Assembly: GCF_018967845.1 (NCBI RefSeq)
Contig: NZ_JAHLZZ010000001.1
Span: forward strand, 3,162,001 to 3,226,000
DNA length: 64,000 nt
DNA from: Hymenobacter siberiensis
GTDB lineage: Bacteria > Bacteroidota > Bacteroidia > Cytophagales > Hymenobacteraceae
Direction of reading: 5' to 3'
Part shown: piece after piece, positions 10,356 through 20,439 of the stretch
How positions within the stretch are numbered: position 1 is the stretch's first letter
Layout of the letters: each line of letters starts with the position of its first letter
Program-made: the position numbers and the translations under genes
Notes under the pieces: generated by a model
What the model saw: the letters and a program-made list of their open reading frames with translations, nothing else
Database searches by the model: none
Told to the model about the DNA's origin: nothing

Positions 10356-10465
10356 GCGCTGTCATCCTGAGCGCGGCGAAAGGCCTGATTACTTATGCAC
10401 CAACTGTATTATTGCAGACCGTTCTTCGGGAACAAGGTCCTTCGCTGCGCTCAGGATGACAGCGC
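10356..10465. repeat. Dispersed inverted repeat, SAAKDL type
   Basis: Near-perfect 27-base arms at 10356-10382 and 10439-10465 (outer bases GCGCTGTCATCCTGAGCG), with a 56-base spacer. The same core GTCATCCTGAG recurs as a fragment at 20087-20100. On the opposite strand it translates as VILSAAKDL, a peptide commonly mis-annotated in related genomes. It lies between a permease and a nuclease gene and supplies a false ATG at 10456 for the latter. Confidence 0.8.
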
Positions 10466-10504
10466 TGCTACGGCACATGCAACCTTCTACCGGGCTAAAC
10501 TTGT

Positions 10505-10512
10505 TAGCTTTC
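10505..10512 (+). promoter_or_regulatory. Possible -7 box of the exonuclease gene
   Basis: TAGCTTTC, one base from the Bacteroidota TAnnTTTG box. The predicted start of transcription near 10519 falls before the TTG codon at 10540 and after the upstream ATGs. No TTG is found at the -33 position. Confidence 0.3.
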
Positions 10513-10539
10513 CTTTCTGACCACCTTCCGTGCCGCGCT

Positions 10540-12021
10540 TTGTACGCCATCATCGACCTTGAAACCACCGGCGGGCAGCCCACCCAGGACCGCATCACCG
10601 AAATAGCCATCTACATTCACGACGGGGAGAAGATTGTGGACGAGTACGCTACGCTGCTCAACCCCGGCCGGAGCATTCCGCCGTTCATCACCCAGCTCAC
10701 GGGCATCACCAACGACATGGTGAGTGACGCGCCCAAGTTCCACGAAGTGGCCCGCAAGGTGGTGGAAATGACCGAAGGCTGCGTGTTCGTGGCCCACAAC
10801 GTGCGCTTCGACTACTCGTTTCTGAAGAAGGAGTTTGCCGACCTCGGCTACAACTACTCGCGCAAAACGCTGTGCACGGTGCGCCTTTCGCGCAGCCTCA
10901 TTCCGGGCCAGCCCAGCTACAGCCTGGGCAAGCTGTGCCAGAACATCGGCATCCCGCTCGAAGGGCGGCACCGCGCCGCCGGCGATGCTCACGCCACCGC
11001 CCTGCTCTTCGGCAAGCTCCTCAAAATCACCACTGAAACCGAGGACCTCCCCCACGGCACCGACACCAGCCACACCCTGGCCCGCGTAGATGCCCTAGCC
11101 CCTTCCGGCCAGGCGGCCAGCACCAAAAAGCCCTCGCCCAAGCGCGTGGCCGCCGTGCAAACGGCCATCCGCGAGGCGCTGATGCCGCCGCTGCTGCCGG
11201 CGGCGGTAGTAGCCAGCCTGCCGCAGGCCACGGGCGTGTACTACTTCCACAACGAGGCGGGCGAGGTGATTTACGTGGGTAAGTCCATCAACATCTACAA
11301 GCGCATTCAGCAGCATTTTGCCATTGATGTGAAGTCGCGCAAGAGCCTGGAATTCAAGAATTCCATTGCCGACATTACTTGGGAGCTGACCGGCTCGGAG
11401 CTGGTAGCGCTGCTGTATGAGTCGCACCTGATTAAGCAGATGAAACCGGCCTACAACCGGGCGCAGCGGCGCTCGGTATTTCCGGCGGGCATCTACCTGC
11501 GCACCAACGAGGAAGGCTACAAGGTGCTGGCCTACGGCCGCGCCGATGCCCGCAACGCCGAAATTCCCATTATCGCGCTCGGCAACCAGTACAAGGCGCA
11601 GGGATTTCTATACCACAAAGTGGCCAAGTACAACCTTTGCCAGAAGCTGTGCGGCCTGTACAAGACGCCGGGCGCGTGCTTCGACTACCAGGTGCACCGC
11701 TGCCTGGGAGCCTGCGTGGGCCAGGAACCCCCGGAGAGCTACAACCTGCGCGTGGACGAGGCCATCGACAGCATCAGCTACGAGCACGAATCGTTCGTAG
11801 TCATCGGCCCGGGCCGCACGGAGCTGGAAAAGAGCATCGTGCTGGTGGAAAATGGCCGCTACTGCGGCTTCGGCTACGTAGATGAGACGTTCTCGGCGCG
11901 CAAGCTGGCCGATTTCCGGGATGTAATTAAAGTGTATACCGATAACAAGGACGTGCAGCAAATTATCCGGCAGCACCTGCGCACCAAGCGCAAGGGTGAG
12001 CGGGTGAAGGTGTTTGGGTGA
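10540..12021 (+). CDS. DEDDh exonuclease fused to GIY-YIG nuclease
   Basis: Two nuclease domains in one chain. Residues about 1-165 are a DnaQ/epsilon-type 3-prime exonuclease: AIIDLETTGG (Exo I), HNVRFDYSFLKKEF (Exo II), HRAAGDAHATALL (Exo III, DEDDh). Residues about 230-320 are a UvrC/Cho-type GIY-YIG domain: TGVYYFHNEAGEVIYVGKS with the catalytic Tyr and downstream Arg (NIYKRIQQH). A cysteine cluster (CQKLCGLYKTPGACFDYQVHRCLGAC) follows, as in the UvrC N-terminal half. The likely role is DNA repair incision and trimming. I prefer TTG at 10540 because family members begin M-Y-A-I-I-D at this point and the ATG codons upstream (10456, 10477) lie in or beside a dispersed repeat, before a candidate promoter. 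Length 493 residues. The fusion is known in several phyla; its biochemical role is poorly settled. Confidence 0.88.
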   Translation: MYAIIDLETTGGQPTQDRITEIAIYIHDGEKIVDEYATLLNPGRSIPPFITQLTGITNDMVSDAPKFHEVARKVVEMTEGCVFVAHNVRFDYSFLKKEFADLGYNYSRKTLCTVRLSRSLIPGQPSYSLGKLCQNIGIPLEGRHRAAGDAHATALLFGKLLKITTETEDLPHGTDTSHTLARVDALAPSGQAASTKKPSPKRVAAVQTAIREALMPPLLPAAVVASLPQATGVYYFHNEAGEVIYVGKSINIYKRIQQHFAIDVKSRKSLEFKNSIADITWELTGSELVALLYESHLIKQMKPAYNRAQRRSVFPAGIYLRTNEEGYKVLAYGRADARNAEIPIIALGNQYKAQGFLYHKVAKYNLCQKLCGLYKTPGACFDYQVHRCLGACVGQEPPESYNLRVDEAIDSISYEHESFVVIGPGRTELEKSIVLVENGRYCGFGYVDETFSARKLADFRDVIKVYTDNKDVQQIIRQHLRTKRKGERVKVFG

Positions 12022-12092
12022 GCTGAGTTGTTACACGGTAGGATAGGCCAGTGTTATACGAAGCTCCGATTTGCATTCGGCCCCACGCTTTG

Positions 12093-12112
12093 CCCGGCGC
12101 TTTAGCGCCGGG
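12093..12112 (+). repeat. REP hairpin, left copy
   Basis: Eight-base perfect arms with loop TTTA; shares 25 bases, including the 5-prime CTTTG, with the right copy at 12657-12681. Confidence 0.75.
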
Positions 12113-12139
12113 ATTGAGGCATTTTCTTTTTACGGGGCT

Positions 12140-12598
12140 TTAGCCCTTGCTGGATTCCGAGCCAGTTACGTCCGGCGCAATTCCCAGCCCTTTAAAAAGA
12201 AGCTCGCATTCTTCAGCAAAGCTCATGGATTGATGGTGCGTTTCCTGGCCGGCAATGTATGTCCGTACCCGCGCCAGCCCGGAAGGGCTGACAGAGCCGG
12301 CCCAGTATTCTGACTGCCAGCGAAATGGCCCGGATGCGATAAAGCCCTACTGATTTAGCCAATGGCTGGACTCTCCCTTGAGCAATTGAATGACTTTAGC
12401 CAGGGTTTGGTCGGGAGCGAGGGCGAAGAGGATGTGGACGTGGTCGGCGAAGCCATTCACATCGGTAAGGCGAATATTCTGGCGGTTAGCCTGCTCGCGC
12501 ATATGCTGAAACAAGGCAGTGCGAATGGCAGCAGTAAACCAGGGATGACGCTGATGGGTGGCCCAAACCGCATGAATCCAGATAGCGGTGTAAGGCAT
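12140..12598 (-). pseudogene. REP-associated tyrosine transposase, nonsense-broken
   Basis: Y1-type (HUH) single-strand transposase of the RAYT/IS200-like family. The ATG at 12598 opens 83 codons (MPYTAIWIHAVWATHQRHPW), containing the metal-binding HUH motif in NGFADHVHILFAL and the conserved LLKGESSHWLNQ. A TAG codon at 12349-12347 then stops the frame. Reading on in the same frame gives the rest of the family pattern: FRWQSEYWAGSVS, then YIAGQETHH with the catalytic tyrosine, and FAEECELLFKGLGI, ending at TAA 12142-12140. The total of 151 residues fits full-length relatives. The stop occupies a spot where relatives often have Gln or Lys, so a CAG-to-TAG change is the simplest explanation. 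Nothing else in the frame is damaged, so the loss looks recent; readthrough cannot be excluded. Confidence 0.8.
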
Positions 12599-12656
12599 AG
12601 CAGGCGATGGGTAGGGCTAAAGGCCGAGAAAATATTGCTGGCTAACCCGGCGCTAA

Positions 12657-12676
12657 CCCGGCGCTAAAGCGCCGGG
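12657..12676 (-). repeat. REP hairpin, right copy
   Basis: Inverted relative to the left copy at 12093; eight-base perfect arms with loop TAAA as read on the plus strand. Confidence 0.75.
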
Positions 12677-12724
12677 CAAAGGATAGAAGCGGCAAAAAAA
12701 CGAAATCGCCAGAAACCAACAATC

Positions 12725-12757
12725 AAAAAAACGAGCCGCCGAAACTGGTTCAGCGGC
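12725..12757 (-). terminator. Terminator after acs
   Basis: Minus-strand stem GCCGCTGAA pairing with TTCGGCGGC (one wobble; 12757-12735), then a run of T residues (plus-strand A-run at 12725-12731). It lies 24 bases past the acs stop. Confidence 0.65.
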
Positions 12758-12780
12758 CCGATTCAAATGTAGTGGAGGAT

Positions 12781-14694
<1,914 letters not shown>

Positions 14695-14698
14695 TTTT

Positions 14699-14731
14699 TT
14701 GAGTTATGGGTTAGGAGTTAAGAGTTATGAG
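14699..14731. repeat. Imperfect tandem GAGTTATG/GAGTTAAG repeat
   Basis: Four degenerate 8-9 base units between prpE and acs, followed by a small hairpin (GTTGCC AAAG GGCAAC). Such TAACTC-type repeats are common intergenic sequence in Bacteroidota. Placed in the acs leader, it could affect acs expression. Confidence 0.5.
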
Positions 14732-14780
14732 TTGCCAAAGGGCAACAGACTGGGGCTTGCCCTCGGCTTGGCACGGTGCG

Positions 14781-16706
14781 CTACGCGGAAGCTTTGGCCT
14801 CGAAAGCCGCCCCCAGGCCGCGCCGCTGCAGGTCGGCGCGGATTTCGTCCAGAATCAGGGGGTCGTCAATGGTGGCGGGCAGGGTGAAGCCTTCGCCATC
14901 GGCGAGCTGGCGCATGGTTTTGCGGAGGATTTTGCCGGAGCGGGTTTTGGGCAGGCGCTTCACCACCAGCGCGGCGCGGAAGCAGGCCAGCGCCCCGATT
15001 TGGGCGCGCACGTTGGCCACCAATTCTTTTTCGAGCTGCTCCTCTCCTATCGTCTGGCCGTCTTTCAGCACTACCAGGCCCACGGGCACCTGGCCACGCA
15101 GCTGGTCGGCGATGCCCAATACGGCGCATTCGGCCACGGCCGGATGGGCGGCCAGGATTTCCTCAATCTCGCCGGTGCTGAGGCGGTGGCCGGCCACGTT
15201 GATAACGTCATCGACGCGGCCCATGATGTAGGTGTAGCCATCGTCGTCGCGGTAGCCACCGTCGCCGCTGAGGTAGTAGCCGGGGTAGGCACTGAGGTAG
15301 GCTTCGCGGAAGCGGGCATCGTCGTTCCAGAGCGTGGGGAAGCAGCCGGGGGGCAGCGGCAGCTTCACGGCCACCAGGCCGGTGGTGCCGGCGGGCACGG
15401 ACTGACCGGCCTCGTCCAGAATATGCACATCATAGCCGGGCACGGGATGGCCGGCGCTACCGGCGCGGGGGGCGGGCATTTCTTCCAGCCCGGCCAGGGT
15501 GGCCAGCATGGGCCAGCCGCTTTCGGTTTGCCACCAATGGTCGACTACCGGCACGTCCAGCAGGTGGCTGGCCCAGGCGTAGGTGGCGGGATCGCAGCGC
15601 TCGCCGGCCAGGAACAGGTGGCGCAGGCTGCTCAGGTCGTACTTTTTGGCCAGCAGCCCCTCCGGGTCTTCCTTCTTGATGGCCCGGATGGCGGTGGGCG
15701 CCGTGAACATCGCGTTGACGCGGTATTGCGCTACGATGCGCCAGAAGGTGCCGGCATCGGGCGTGCGTACGGGCTTGCCTTCGAAGAGCACGGTGGTACA
15801 GCCCCGCAGCAGCGGCCCGTACACGATGTAGGAATGCCCCACGGCCCAGCCAATATCAGAAGCGGAGAAGATGACCTCGCCGGGCGCGAGGTCATACACG
15901 GTTTTCATACTGAAGAACAGGGCCACGGCGTGGCCGCCGTGGTCGCGCACCACGCCCTTGGGCCGACCGGTAGTGCCGCTGGTATACAAGATGTAGAGCG
16001 GGTGCGTGGCGGGCACGGACACGGCGGGAACGGGGGCGGCGCGCAGTAATTCCTGGTAGTCGATGTCGCGGCCGGGCTGCATTTCGGCGGTCCCGAAATC
16101 GCGCTGACACACCACGACATGGTCTGGCTGGAAGGTGGCTTTGGCCAGGGCTTCCTCCACCAGCGGCTTGTAGGGAATCACGCGGTCGAACTCCATGCCG
16201 CCCGAGGCGCAGATGATAACGCGGGGCCGGGCATCATCGATTCGGACTGCCAGCTCGTGCGGCGCGAACCCTCCAAACACCACCGAATGCACGGCCCCAA
16301 GGCGGGCGCAGGCCAGCATGGCCACCACGGCCTCGGGCATATTGGGCATGTAGATGAGGACGCGGTCGCCCATTTCCACGCCCAGCGCGCGCAGGCCGCC
16401 GGCCAGGCGGGCCGTAAGGTCCAGCAGCTCGGCGTAGGTGTAGGTACGCTGGGTATGGGTCACGGGCGAGTCGAAAATCAGGGCCGGCTGGTCGGCGCGG
16501 CCCTGCTCCACCTGCCAGTCGAGGCAGAGAAAGCTGGTATTCAACTCGCCGCCTTTGAACCAGCGGTAGAAGCCGTTGGCATCCTGGCTGAGAGGCTCGG
16601 TGGGCTTTTTATCCCAGTGCAGGTGGGCGGCATGGGCAGTCCAGAACCCGGCCGGGTCGGCCAGACTGGCTGCGTGGGTGGCGGCGTAAGAGCAGGCTGG
16701 TTTCAT
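14781..16706 (-). CDS. prpE: Propionyl/acyl-CoA synthetase (PrpE-like)
   Basis: AMP-forming acyl-CoA ligase, 641 residues from ATG at 16706 (MKPACSYAATHAASL). Motifs: YTSGTTGRPKGVVRDHGGH, VDHWWQTESGWPML, YYLSGDGGYRDDDG, GRVDDVINVAGHRLS and PKTRSGKILRKTM. The replacement of the Acs motif WWQTETGG by WWQTESGWP and the RDHGGH after the P-loop are features of the PrpE/ACSS3 group, which prefers propionate, so I lean to propionate. An upstream extension of the open frame to 17015 is composition-driven, overlaps the response regulator gene and is not used. It lies between a response regulator (106 bases upstream) and acs (86 bases downstream). Confidence 0.8.
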   Translation of the reverse strand: MKPACSYAATHAASLADPAGFWTAHAAHLHWDKKPTEPLSQDANGFYRWFKGGELNTSFLCLDWQVEQGRADQPALIFDSPVTHTQRTYTYAELLDLTARLAGGLRALGVEMGDRVLIYMPNMPEAVVAMLACARLGAVHSVVFGGFAPHELAVRIDDARPRVIICASGGMEFDRVIPYKPLVEEALAKATFQPDHVVVCQRDFGTAEMQPGRDIDYQELLRAAPVPAVSVPATHPLYILYTSGTTGRPKGVVRDHGGHAVALFFSMKTVYDLAPGEVIFSASDIGWAVGHSYIVYGPLLRGCTTVLFEGKPVRTPDAGTFWRIVAQYRVNAMFTAPTAIRAIKKEDPEGLLAKKYDLSSLRHLFLAGERCDPATYAWASHLLDVPVVDHWWQTESGWPMLATLAGLEEMPAPRAGSAGHPVPGYDVHILDEAGQSVPAGTTGLVAVKLPLPPGCFPTLWNDDARFREAYLSAYPGYYLSGDGGYRDDDGYTYIMGRVDDVINVAGHRLSTGEIEEILAAHPAVAECAVLGIADQLRGQVPVGLVVLKDGQTIGEEQLEKELVANVRAQIGALACFRAALVVKRLPKTRSGKILRKTMRQLADGEGFTLPATIDDPLILDEIRADLQRRGLGAAFEAKASA

Positions 16707-16781
16707 AGCGGGTGGGATTTGGGAGTGGTGGGATGTGGGCCATGATTTAGCTTGGGCGGCGGTGAACGGATTCAGCACGCG

Positions 16782-16803
16782 AGCACAAGCTAAAGCATGT
16801 GCT
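16782..16803. repeat. REP-like palindrome with GCTTTAGC core
   Basis: Arms AGCACA / TGTGCT around a centre that reads GCTTTAGC on the minus strand. The same octamer is the centre of the REP hairpins next to the RAYT at 12.1-12.7 kb although the stems differ. It lies between the response regulator and prpE genes. Confidence 0.5.
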
Positions 16804-16812
16804 ACGGGAACG

Positions 16813-17190
16813 TTACGTCGCCACGCCCAGCAGCTCCCGCACTTTCTCCATGAGCTGGCGGGTGCTAAACGGCTTGGGAATGTATAAATCGGCCCCGACT
16901 TCATAGCCCTGCTGCACATCGGCCTCGCGACTTTTGGCCGAGAGGAAAATGACCTTGGTACCGGCGCGGTCGGGTTGCTGGCGCAGCTGGCGGCATACCT
17001 GCAGGCCATCAACATCGGGCATCATGATGTCCAGCAGAATGAGGTCGTAGGCGGTCTGGTCGATAGCGGCCAGGGCTTCGGTGCCGTTGCGGGCAATGCC
17101 GACCTGGAAGCCATTCTTGCGCATCAGAAATTCGAGCGACATGACAATGTTGGGCTCATCATCGACAATAAGAATGTGGGGCGTTTTCAT
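16813..17190 (-). CDS. Receiver-only response regulator (CheY-like)
   Basis: 125 residues from ATG at 17190 (MKTPHILIVDDEPN); a single REC domain with acidic pair D10-D11, phospho-acceptor D54 (LILLDIMMPDVDG), S84 and K106 (YIPKPF). There is no DNA-binding or enzymatic output domain. It lies 57 bases downstream of the symporter-histidine kinase gene, so the kinase is the obvious phosphodonor. In the proteobacterial CrbS/CrbR and CbrA/CbrB systems the partner regulator carries an output domain; here the signal must pass by protein contact or to a further protein. The earlier ATG at 17223 is less likely because the REC fold begins at MKTPHIL. Confidence 0.85.
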   Translation of the reverse strand: MKTPHILIVDDEPNIVMSLEFLMRKNGFQVGIARNGTEALAAIDQTAYDLILLDIMMPDVDGLQVCRQLRQQPDRAGTKVIFLSAKSREADVQQGYEVGADLYIPKPFSTRQLMEKVRELLGVAT

Positions 17191-17246
17191 GGGTGGTGAG
17201 GCAGGAAAGAGACCAATAGGCACGGGATGGGCAAGGGTAGTAAACG

Positions 17247-17273
17247 GTCATGCTTCGCTACGCTCTGCATGAC
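17247..17273. repeat. Dispersed repeat fragment, RHAERSEA type
   Basis: GTCATGC ... GCATGAC inverted arms around TTCGCTACGCTCT, a degenerate copy of the repeat that is complete at 58897-58997. It encodes the last residues (RHAERSEA) of the symporter-kinase. Confidence 0.6.
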
Positions 17274-20043
17274 GTTTCGGGTCGTACTCCGTTTCTTCCG
17301 GACTGCTTCCCGCCAGCGGCAGCTCGATGAAGAAGCGGGCCCCCTGCTCCAAGCTGCTTTCGACCCAGATGCGGCCGTGGTGCAGCTCTACGATTTTGCG
17401 GGTGATGGCCAGGCCCAGGCCGGTGCCTTCGGGCTTGCGGGTGGTCTGGTGCTGGGCCTGGTAAAACTTGTCGAAGATGAGGTGCTGGGCGGCGGGCGAG
17501 ATGCCCCGGCCGTTGTCTTCCACGCAAAGCAGGAGCACATCGGCGGTGGGCCAGGCCAGTACCGCGATGCGGCCCTGGCCCTCGGGCCGGCAGGCTTTGA
17601 TGGCGTTGGAAAGCAGGTTGACGAGGACCTGCATGAGGCGGTCGCGGTCGGCATGGAGGATTAGGTCGGCAGGCACGTCGACGTGCAGGGCAATGTGCTT
17701 GTCGCGCAGCAGCTGGCCCACGGCGTCGAGGGCTTCGGCCACCAGCTCATTCACCGCTATTGGGGCACGGTCCAGGGTGGCCTGGCCGGATTCGAACTTC
17801 TCCAAATCGAGCACCAGGGAAATGAGCCGGGTGAGGCGCTCGGCCTCGCGGCCGATGGTGAGTTGAAAGCGCAGGCGCTCTTCCTCTTCCAAATCGGGGT
17901 TGTCGGCCAGGATTTCGGCCAGGGCACGGATGCTGGTGAGCGGCGTGCGCAGCTCGTGCGTCACGGTATAAAGGAATTCGTCCTTGCGGTTGTCGAGAGC
18001 CTGAAGCTGGTCGTAGGCGGCGCGCAGCTCGTCGGTGAGGCGCTGGAGCTGGCGGTTGGCTTCGAGTAGTTGCTGGCTTTCCTTGAGAATGCCCACCACG
18101 CTGTCGTAGCTGATTTGCTCGGCCCCGGCCACCGAGGCCACCAGCATGCGGGCGCTGGCCGGGCCGAGGCTGCCGGCCAGCAGCTTCTCGGCGTAGGTGA
18201 GCAGGCGCGGGTCGGCAGTGGTGAGGTGGTGAAGTGGTGAAGTGGTGAGTTCCTCCGAAGGTGAAGGCGGCATCGCGTCGGGGAAGCGGGTGGCGAAGGT
18301 GAGCAGGGCCTGGTTGGTGCGCTTCTTCCCGAGGAAGCCCAGCAATAGGGCGCGCACGTCGGGGAACGGGGTGCGGCCCTGCCAGCCGGCCACTTCCTCG
18401 GCCAGGCTGCGGCGCGTGAATACGTCCACAAACACGTCGGCCTGCCGCAGCTCCAGCGCCGTGGGCGGCCAGGCCAGCGAGAGGCCCACGTAGAGGCCGA
18501 TGTTGAAAAACCAGCTCCAGAACAGCCCGTGCGAGAGGTAATCGAGCCCATCGAGCCCAAAGAGTGAAAACGGCCGCAAGCCGCTGATTCCGCCCAGGCC
18601 CTCGGTCAGAATGGACTCGGGCAGCCGCCCCGGCCCTACCAGCATGGGCAGCACCAGCGTGAAAAACCACACCGCAAACCCCGCCAACAGCCCCACCGTG
18701 GCCCCGCGCCGCGAGCCGCCCTTCCAGTACAGCCCGCCCAGCACGGCGGGCACAAACTGCGCCACTGCCGCGAACGACACCAGACCGGTATTCACCAGCG
18801 GCAGGGTTTTGCCCACCGCGGCGTAGTAGCCGTAGGCCAGCAGCAGCACCAGCACCACGGCCAGGCGGCGGCTTTCGAGGGCCACGCGGCCCAGGTAGGC
18901 AAACCAACGCGTCTGGCCTTCGGGCCGGACCGAGGACACACGCACCAGCAGCGGCATGAGCAGGTGGTTGCTCATCATCACGCTCAGGGCAATGGTTTCG
19001 ACGATAATCATGCTGCTAGCCGCCGACAAGCCCCCCAGGTACGTGAGCAGCGCCAGCCACGAATGGCCCGCCGCCAGCGGCAGGGCCAGCACGTAGGTAT
19101 CGGCATCGATGCCCGTGTGGCCCAGCTTCAGCATGCCACCAAAGGCCACCGGCAGCACAAACAGGTTGATGATGATGAGGTAGAGCGGAAACAGCCACAT
19201 GGCCTTGCGCAGGTGGTTTTCATCCACATTCTCCACCACCGCCACCTGAAACTGCCGGGGCAGCAGCAGAATGGCCGACATGCTGAGCACGAGCAGCGTG
19301 AACCACTCGGCCCCGCCCGTGCCCGAGCCGCGCAGCGTGAACAGCTGCCGCAGGGCCGGCACGGCCGCCGCCTGGTCGAATACGTCGGTGAAGCCGTGAA
19401 ACAGCCCAAACGTGACGAAAGCCCCCAGCACCAGAAACGCCACCAGCTTGAGCACGCTCTCCACGGCCACGGCCAGCACAATGCCCTCGTGCCGCTCGGT
19501 AGCCTCTACCGAACGCACCCCGAACAGGATGGTGAACACCGCCAGCGCGCTCGTGGTGTAGAGAGCCGTGGTATCGGCCGGGCCGCCCACGCCCGCGCCG
19601 CTCCCGGTAAGGGTTACGAACGAAGCCGCAATTGCTTTGATTTGCAGGGCGATGTAGGGCACAATGCCCAGCACGCACACCGCCGTAACCAGCGCGCCCA
19701 GCGCCGCGTTCTTACCATAGCGGGCCGAAATAAAATCGGCAATAGAGGTGAGCCGCTGCTGCCGGCTCACGCGGATAATCTTGCGCAGCACCAGCCACCA
19801 CACCGGGGCCAGCAGCGTGGGCCCCAGGTAGATGCCCACAAACTCCAGCCCGTTGTGCGCGGCCCGGCCCACCGAGCCGTAGTACGTCCAGGCCGTGCAG
19901 TATACGGCCATGCTCAGGGCGTACACGTAGGGATTGCTCACCAGGCTTTTCCGGGCGGCCGAACGGCGCTCGGCGGCGTAGGCCACACCGAAAAGCAGGA
20001 CCAGGTAGCCGAAGGAAAAGCCGATGACGAGCAGCTTGGACAT
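17248..20043 (-). CDS. Sodium/solute symporter-sensor histidine kinase
   Basis: 931 residues. Residues about 1-590 are an SSS-family (SLC5/PutP-like) membrane domain of about 13 hydrophobic helices (AVYCTAWTYYGSVGRAAHNG, SIADFISARYGKNAALGALVTAVC, GGLSAASSMIIVETIALSVMM). A linker and coiled coil (ESQQLLEANRQLQRLTDELRAAYDQLQALDNRKDEF) lead to the HisKA box YTVTHELRTPLTS, phospho-His near residue 695, and an HATPase domain with LVNLLSNAIKA, VEDNGRGIS and GTGLGLAITRKIVE. The layout matches CbrA/CrbS, kinases known to control acetate, histidine or carbon use. With acs and prpE downstream, acetate/propionate sensing is the reasonable inference. The last eight residues come from a dispersed repeat, so the original C-terminus has been replaced. 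Confidence 0.9.
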   Translation of the reverse strand: MSKLLVIGFSFGYLVLLFGVAYAAERRSAARKSLVSNPYVYALSMAVYCTAWTYYGSVGRAAHNGLEFVGIYLGPTLLAPVWWLVLRKIIRVSRQQRLTSIADFISARYGKNAALGALVTAVCVLGIVPYIALQIKAIAASFVTLTGSGAGVGGPADTTALYTTSALAVFTILFGVRSVEATERHEGIVLAVAVESVLKLVAFLVLGAFVTFGLFHGFTDVFDQAAAVPALRQLFTLRGSGTGGAEWFTLLVLSMSAILLLPRQFQVAVVENVDENHLRKAMWLFPLYLIIINLFVLPVAFGGMLKLGHTGIDADTYVLALPLAAGHSWLALLTYLGGLSAASSMIIVETIALSVMMSNHLLMPLLVRVSSVRPEGQTRWFAYLGRVALESRRLAVVLVLLLAYGYYAAVGKTLPLVNTGLVSFAAVAQFVPAVLGGLYWKGGSRRGATVGLLAGFAVWFFTLVLPMLVGPGRLPESILTEGLGGISGLRPFSLFGLDGLDYLSHGLFWSWFFNIGLYVGLSLAWPPTALELRQADVFVDVFTRRSLAEEVAGWQGRTPFPDVRALLLGFLGKKRTNQALLTFATRFPDAMPPSPSEELTTSPLHHLTTADPRLLTYAEKLLAGSLGPASARMLVASVAGAEQISYDSVVGILKESQQLLEANRQLQRLTDELRAAYDQLQALDNRKDEFLYTVTHELRTPLTSIRALAEILADNPDLEEEERLRFQLTIGREAERLTRLISLVLDLEKFESGQATLDRAPIAVNELVAEALDAVGQLLRDKHIALHVDVPADLILHADRDRLMQVLVNLLSNAIKACRPEGQGRIAVLAWPTADVLLLCVEDNGRGISPAAQHLIFDKFYQAQHQTTRKPEGTGLGLAITRKIVELHHGRIWVESSLEQGARFFIELPLAGSSPEETEYDPKRHAERSEA

Positions 20044-20086
20044 GGGTGAAAGAATGGGCTGACTTAATGAATTAGGGTGTTAATCG

Positions 20087-20100
20087 GCTGTCATCCTGAG
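20087..20100. repeat. Fragment of dispersed GTCATCCTGAG repeat
   Basis: GCTGTCATCCTGAG, the outer end of the repeat at 10356-10465, abutting the stop codon of the small membrane protein. Confidence 0.5.
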
Positions 20101-20346
20101 CTAACTTCTGCGCTTGCGCACCAGCAGGCCGGTCAAGGTCACCAGCGCAATCCAGGTCAGCAGCACGTAGAGATATAGTACCGGCACGCCGCCCACTCGC
20201 CCGTCGTGGTCGAACAAGGCCAGCAGCGGGTAATTGAGCAGCACCCCGAACAGCACCGCGATGAACAGCAGGCGCGGCTCCTGACGCGGCGCGGGGCGGT
20301 CGGCGGGCACGAGATTGGGCAGAGAGTTATCGGGAGCGTCGGGCAT
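20101..20346 (-). CDS. Small two-helix membrane protein beside symporter
   Basis: 81 residues from ATG at 20346 (MPDAPDNSLPNLV). A polar, proline-rich N-terminus is followed by two hydrophobic helices (LLFIAVLFGVLLNYPLLALF and YLYVLLTWIALVTLTGLLV) and a basic end RKRRS. It sits 57 bases upstream of the symporter-kinase. Small two-helix proteins of the DUF3311/DUF485 kind often precede SSS-family transporters and are thought to be accessory; the resemblance here is by layout and a few positions (P, Y, G-V-P, Y-Y), not a secure family match. Confidence 0.6.
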   Translation of the reverse strand: MPDAPDNSLPNLVPADRPAPRQEPRLLFIAVLFGVLLNYPLLALFDHDGRVGGVPVLYLYVLLTWIALVTLTGLLVRKRRS

Positions 20347-20381
20347 GATAGTGGGGCGGCTTGGGACGGCCAATCTAAGAA

Positions 20382-20414
20382 AAAGTCCGCCGGGCACGGG
20401 GCCCGGCGGACTTT
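20382..20414 (-). terminator. Strong terminator after the MHS permease
   Basis: Perfect 14-base arms (AAAGTCCGCCGGGC and its complement, 20382-20395 and 20401-20414) with a five-base loop. On the minus strand the stem is followed by TTTTTC. It separates the permease/porin part of the module from the kinase part. Confidence 0.85.
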
Positions 20415-20439
20415 CACCTGGTCGCAGCGCGCGAACAGG

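Larger units (their letters stand above)
12088..12681. mobile_element. REP-RAYT unit (REPtron-like)
   Basis: A REP-associated transposase pseudogene on the minus strand lies between two inverted copies of one REP hairpin. Left copy: CTTTG then stem CCCGGCGC, loop TTTA, stem GCGCCGGG (12093-12112). Right copy: the same in reverse (12657-12676, then CAAAG), preceded by a partial extra arm at 12644-12654. A third hairpin, GGGC-TTTA-GCCC (12135-12146), overlaps the gene's last stop codon. REPtrons, in which a RAYT gene lies between REPs it acts on, are an established arrangement. Confidence 0.75.

Noticed and set aside
16707-17015. 100-codon N-terminal extension of the prpE-like gene
   Set aside because: Cys/Arg/Ser-rich noise overlapping the response regulator; the family start fits ATG 16706.
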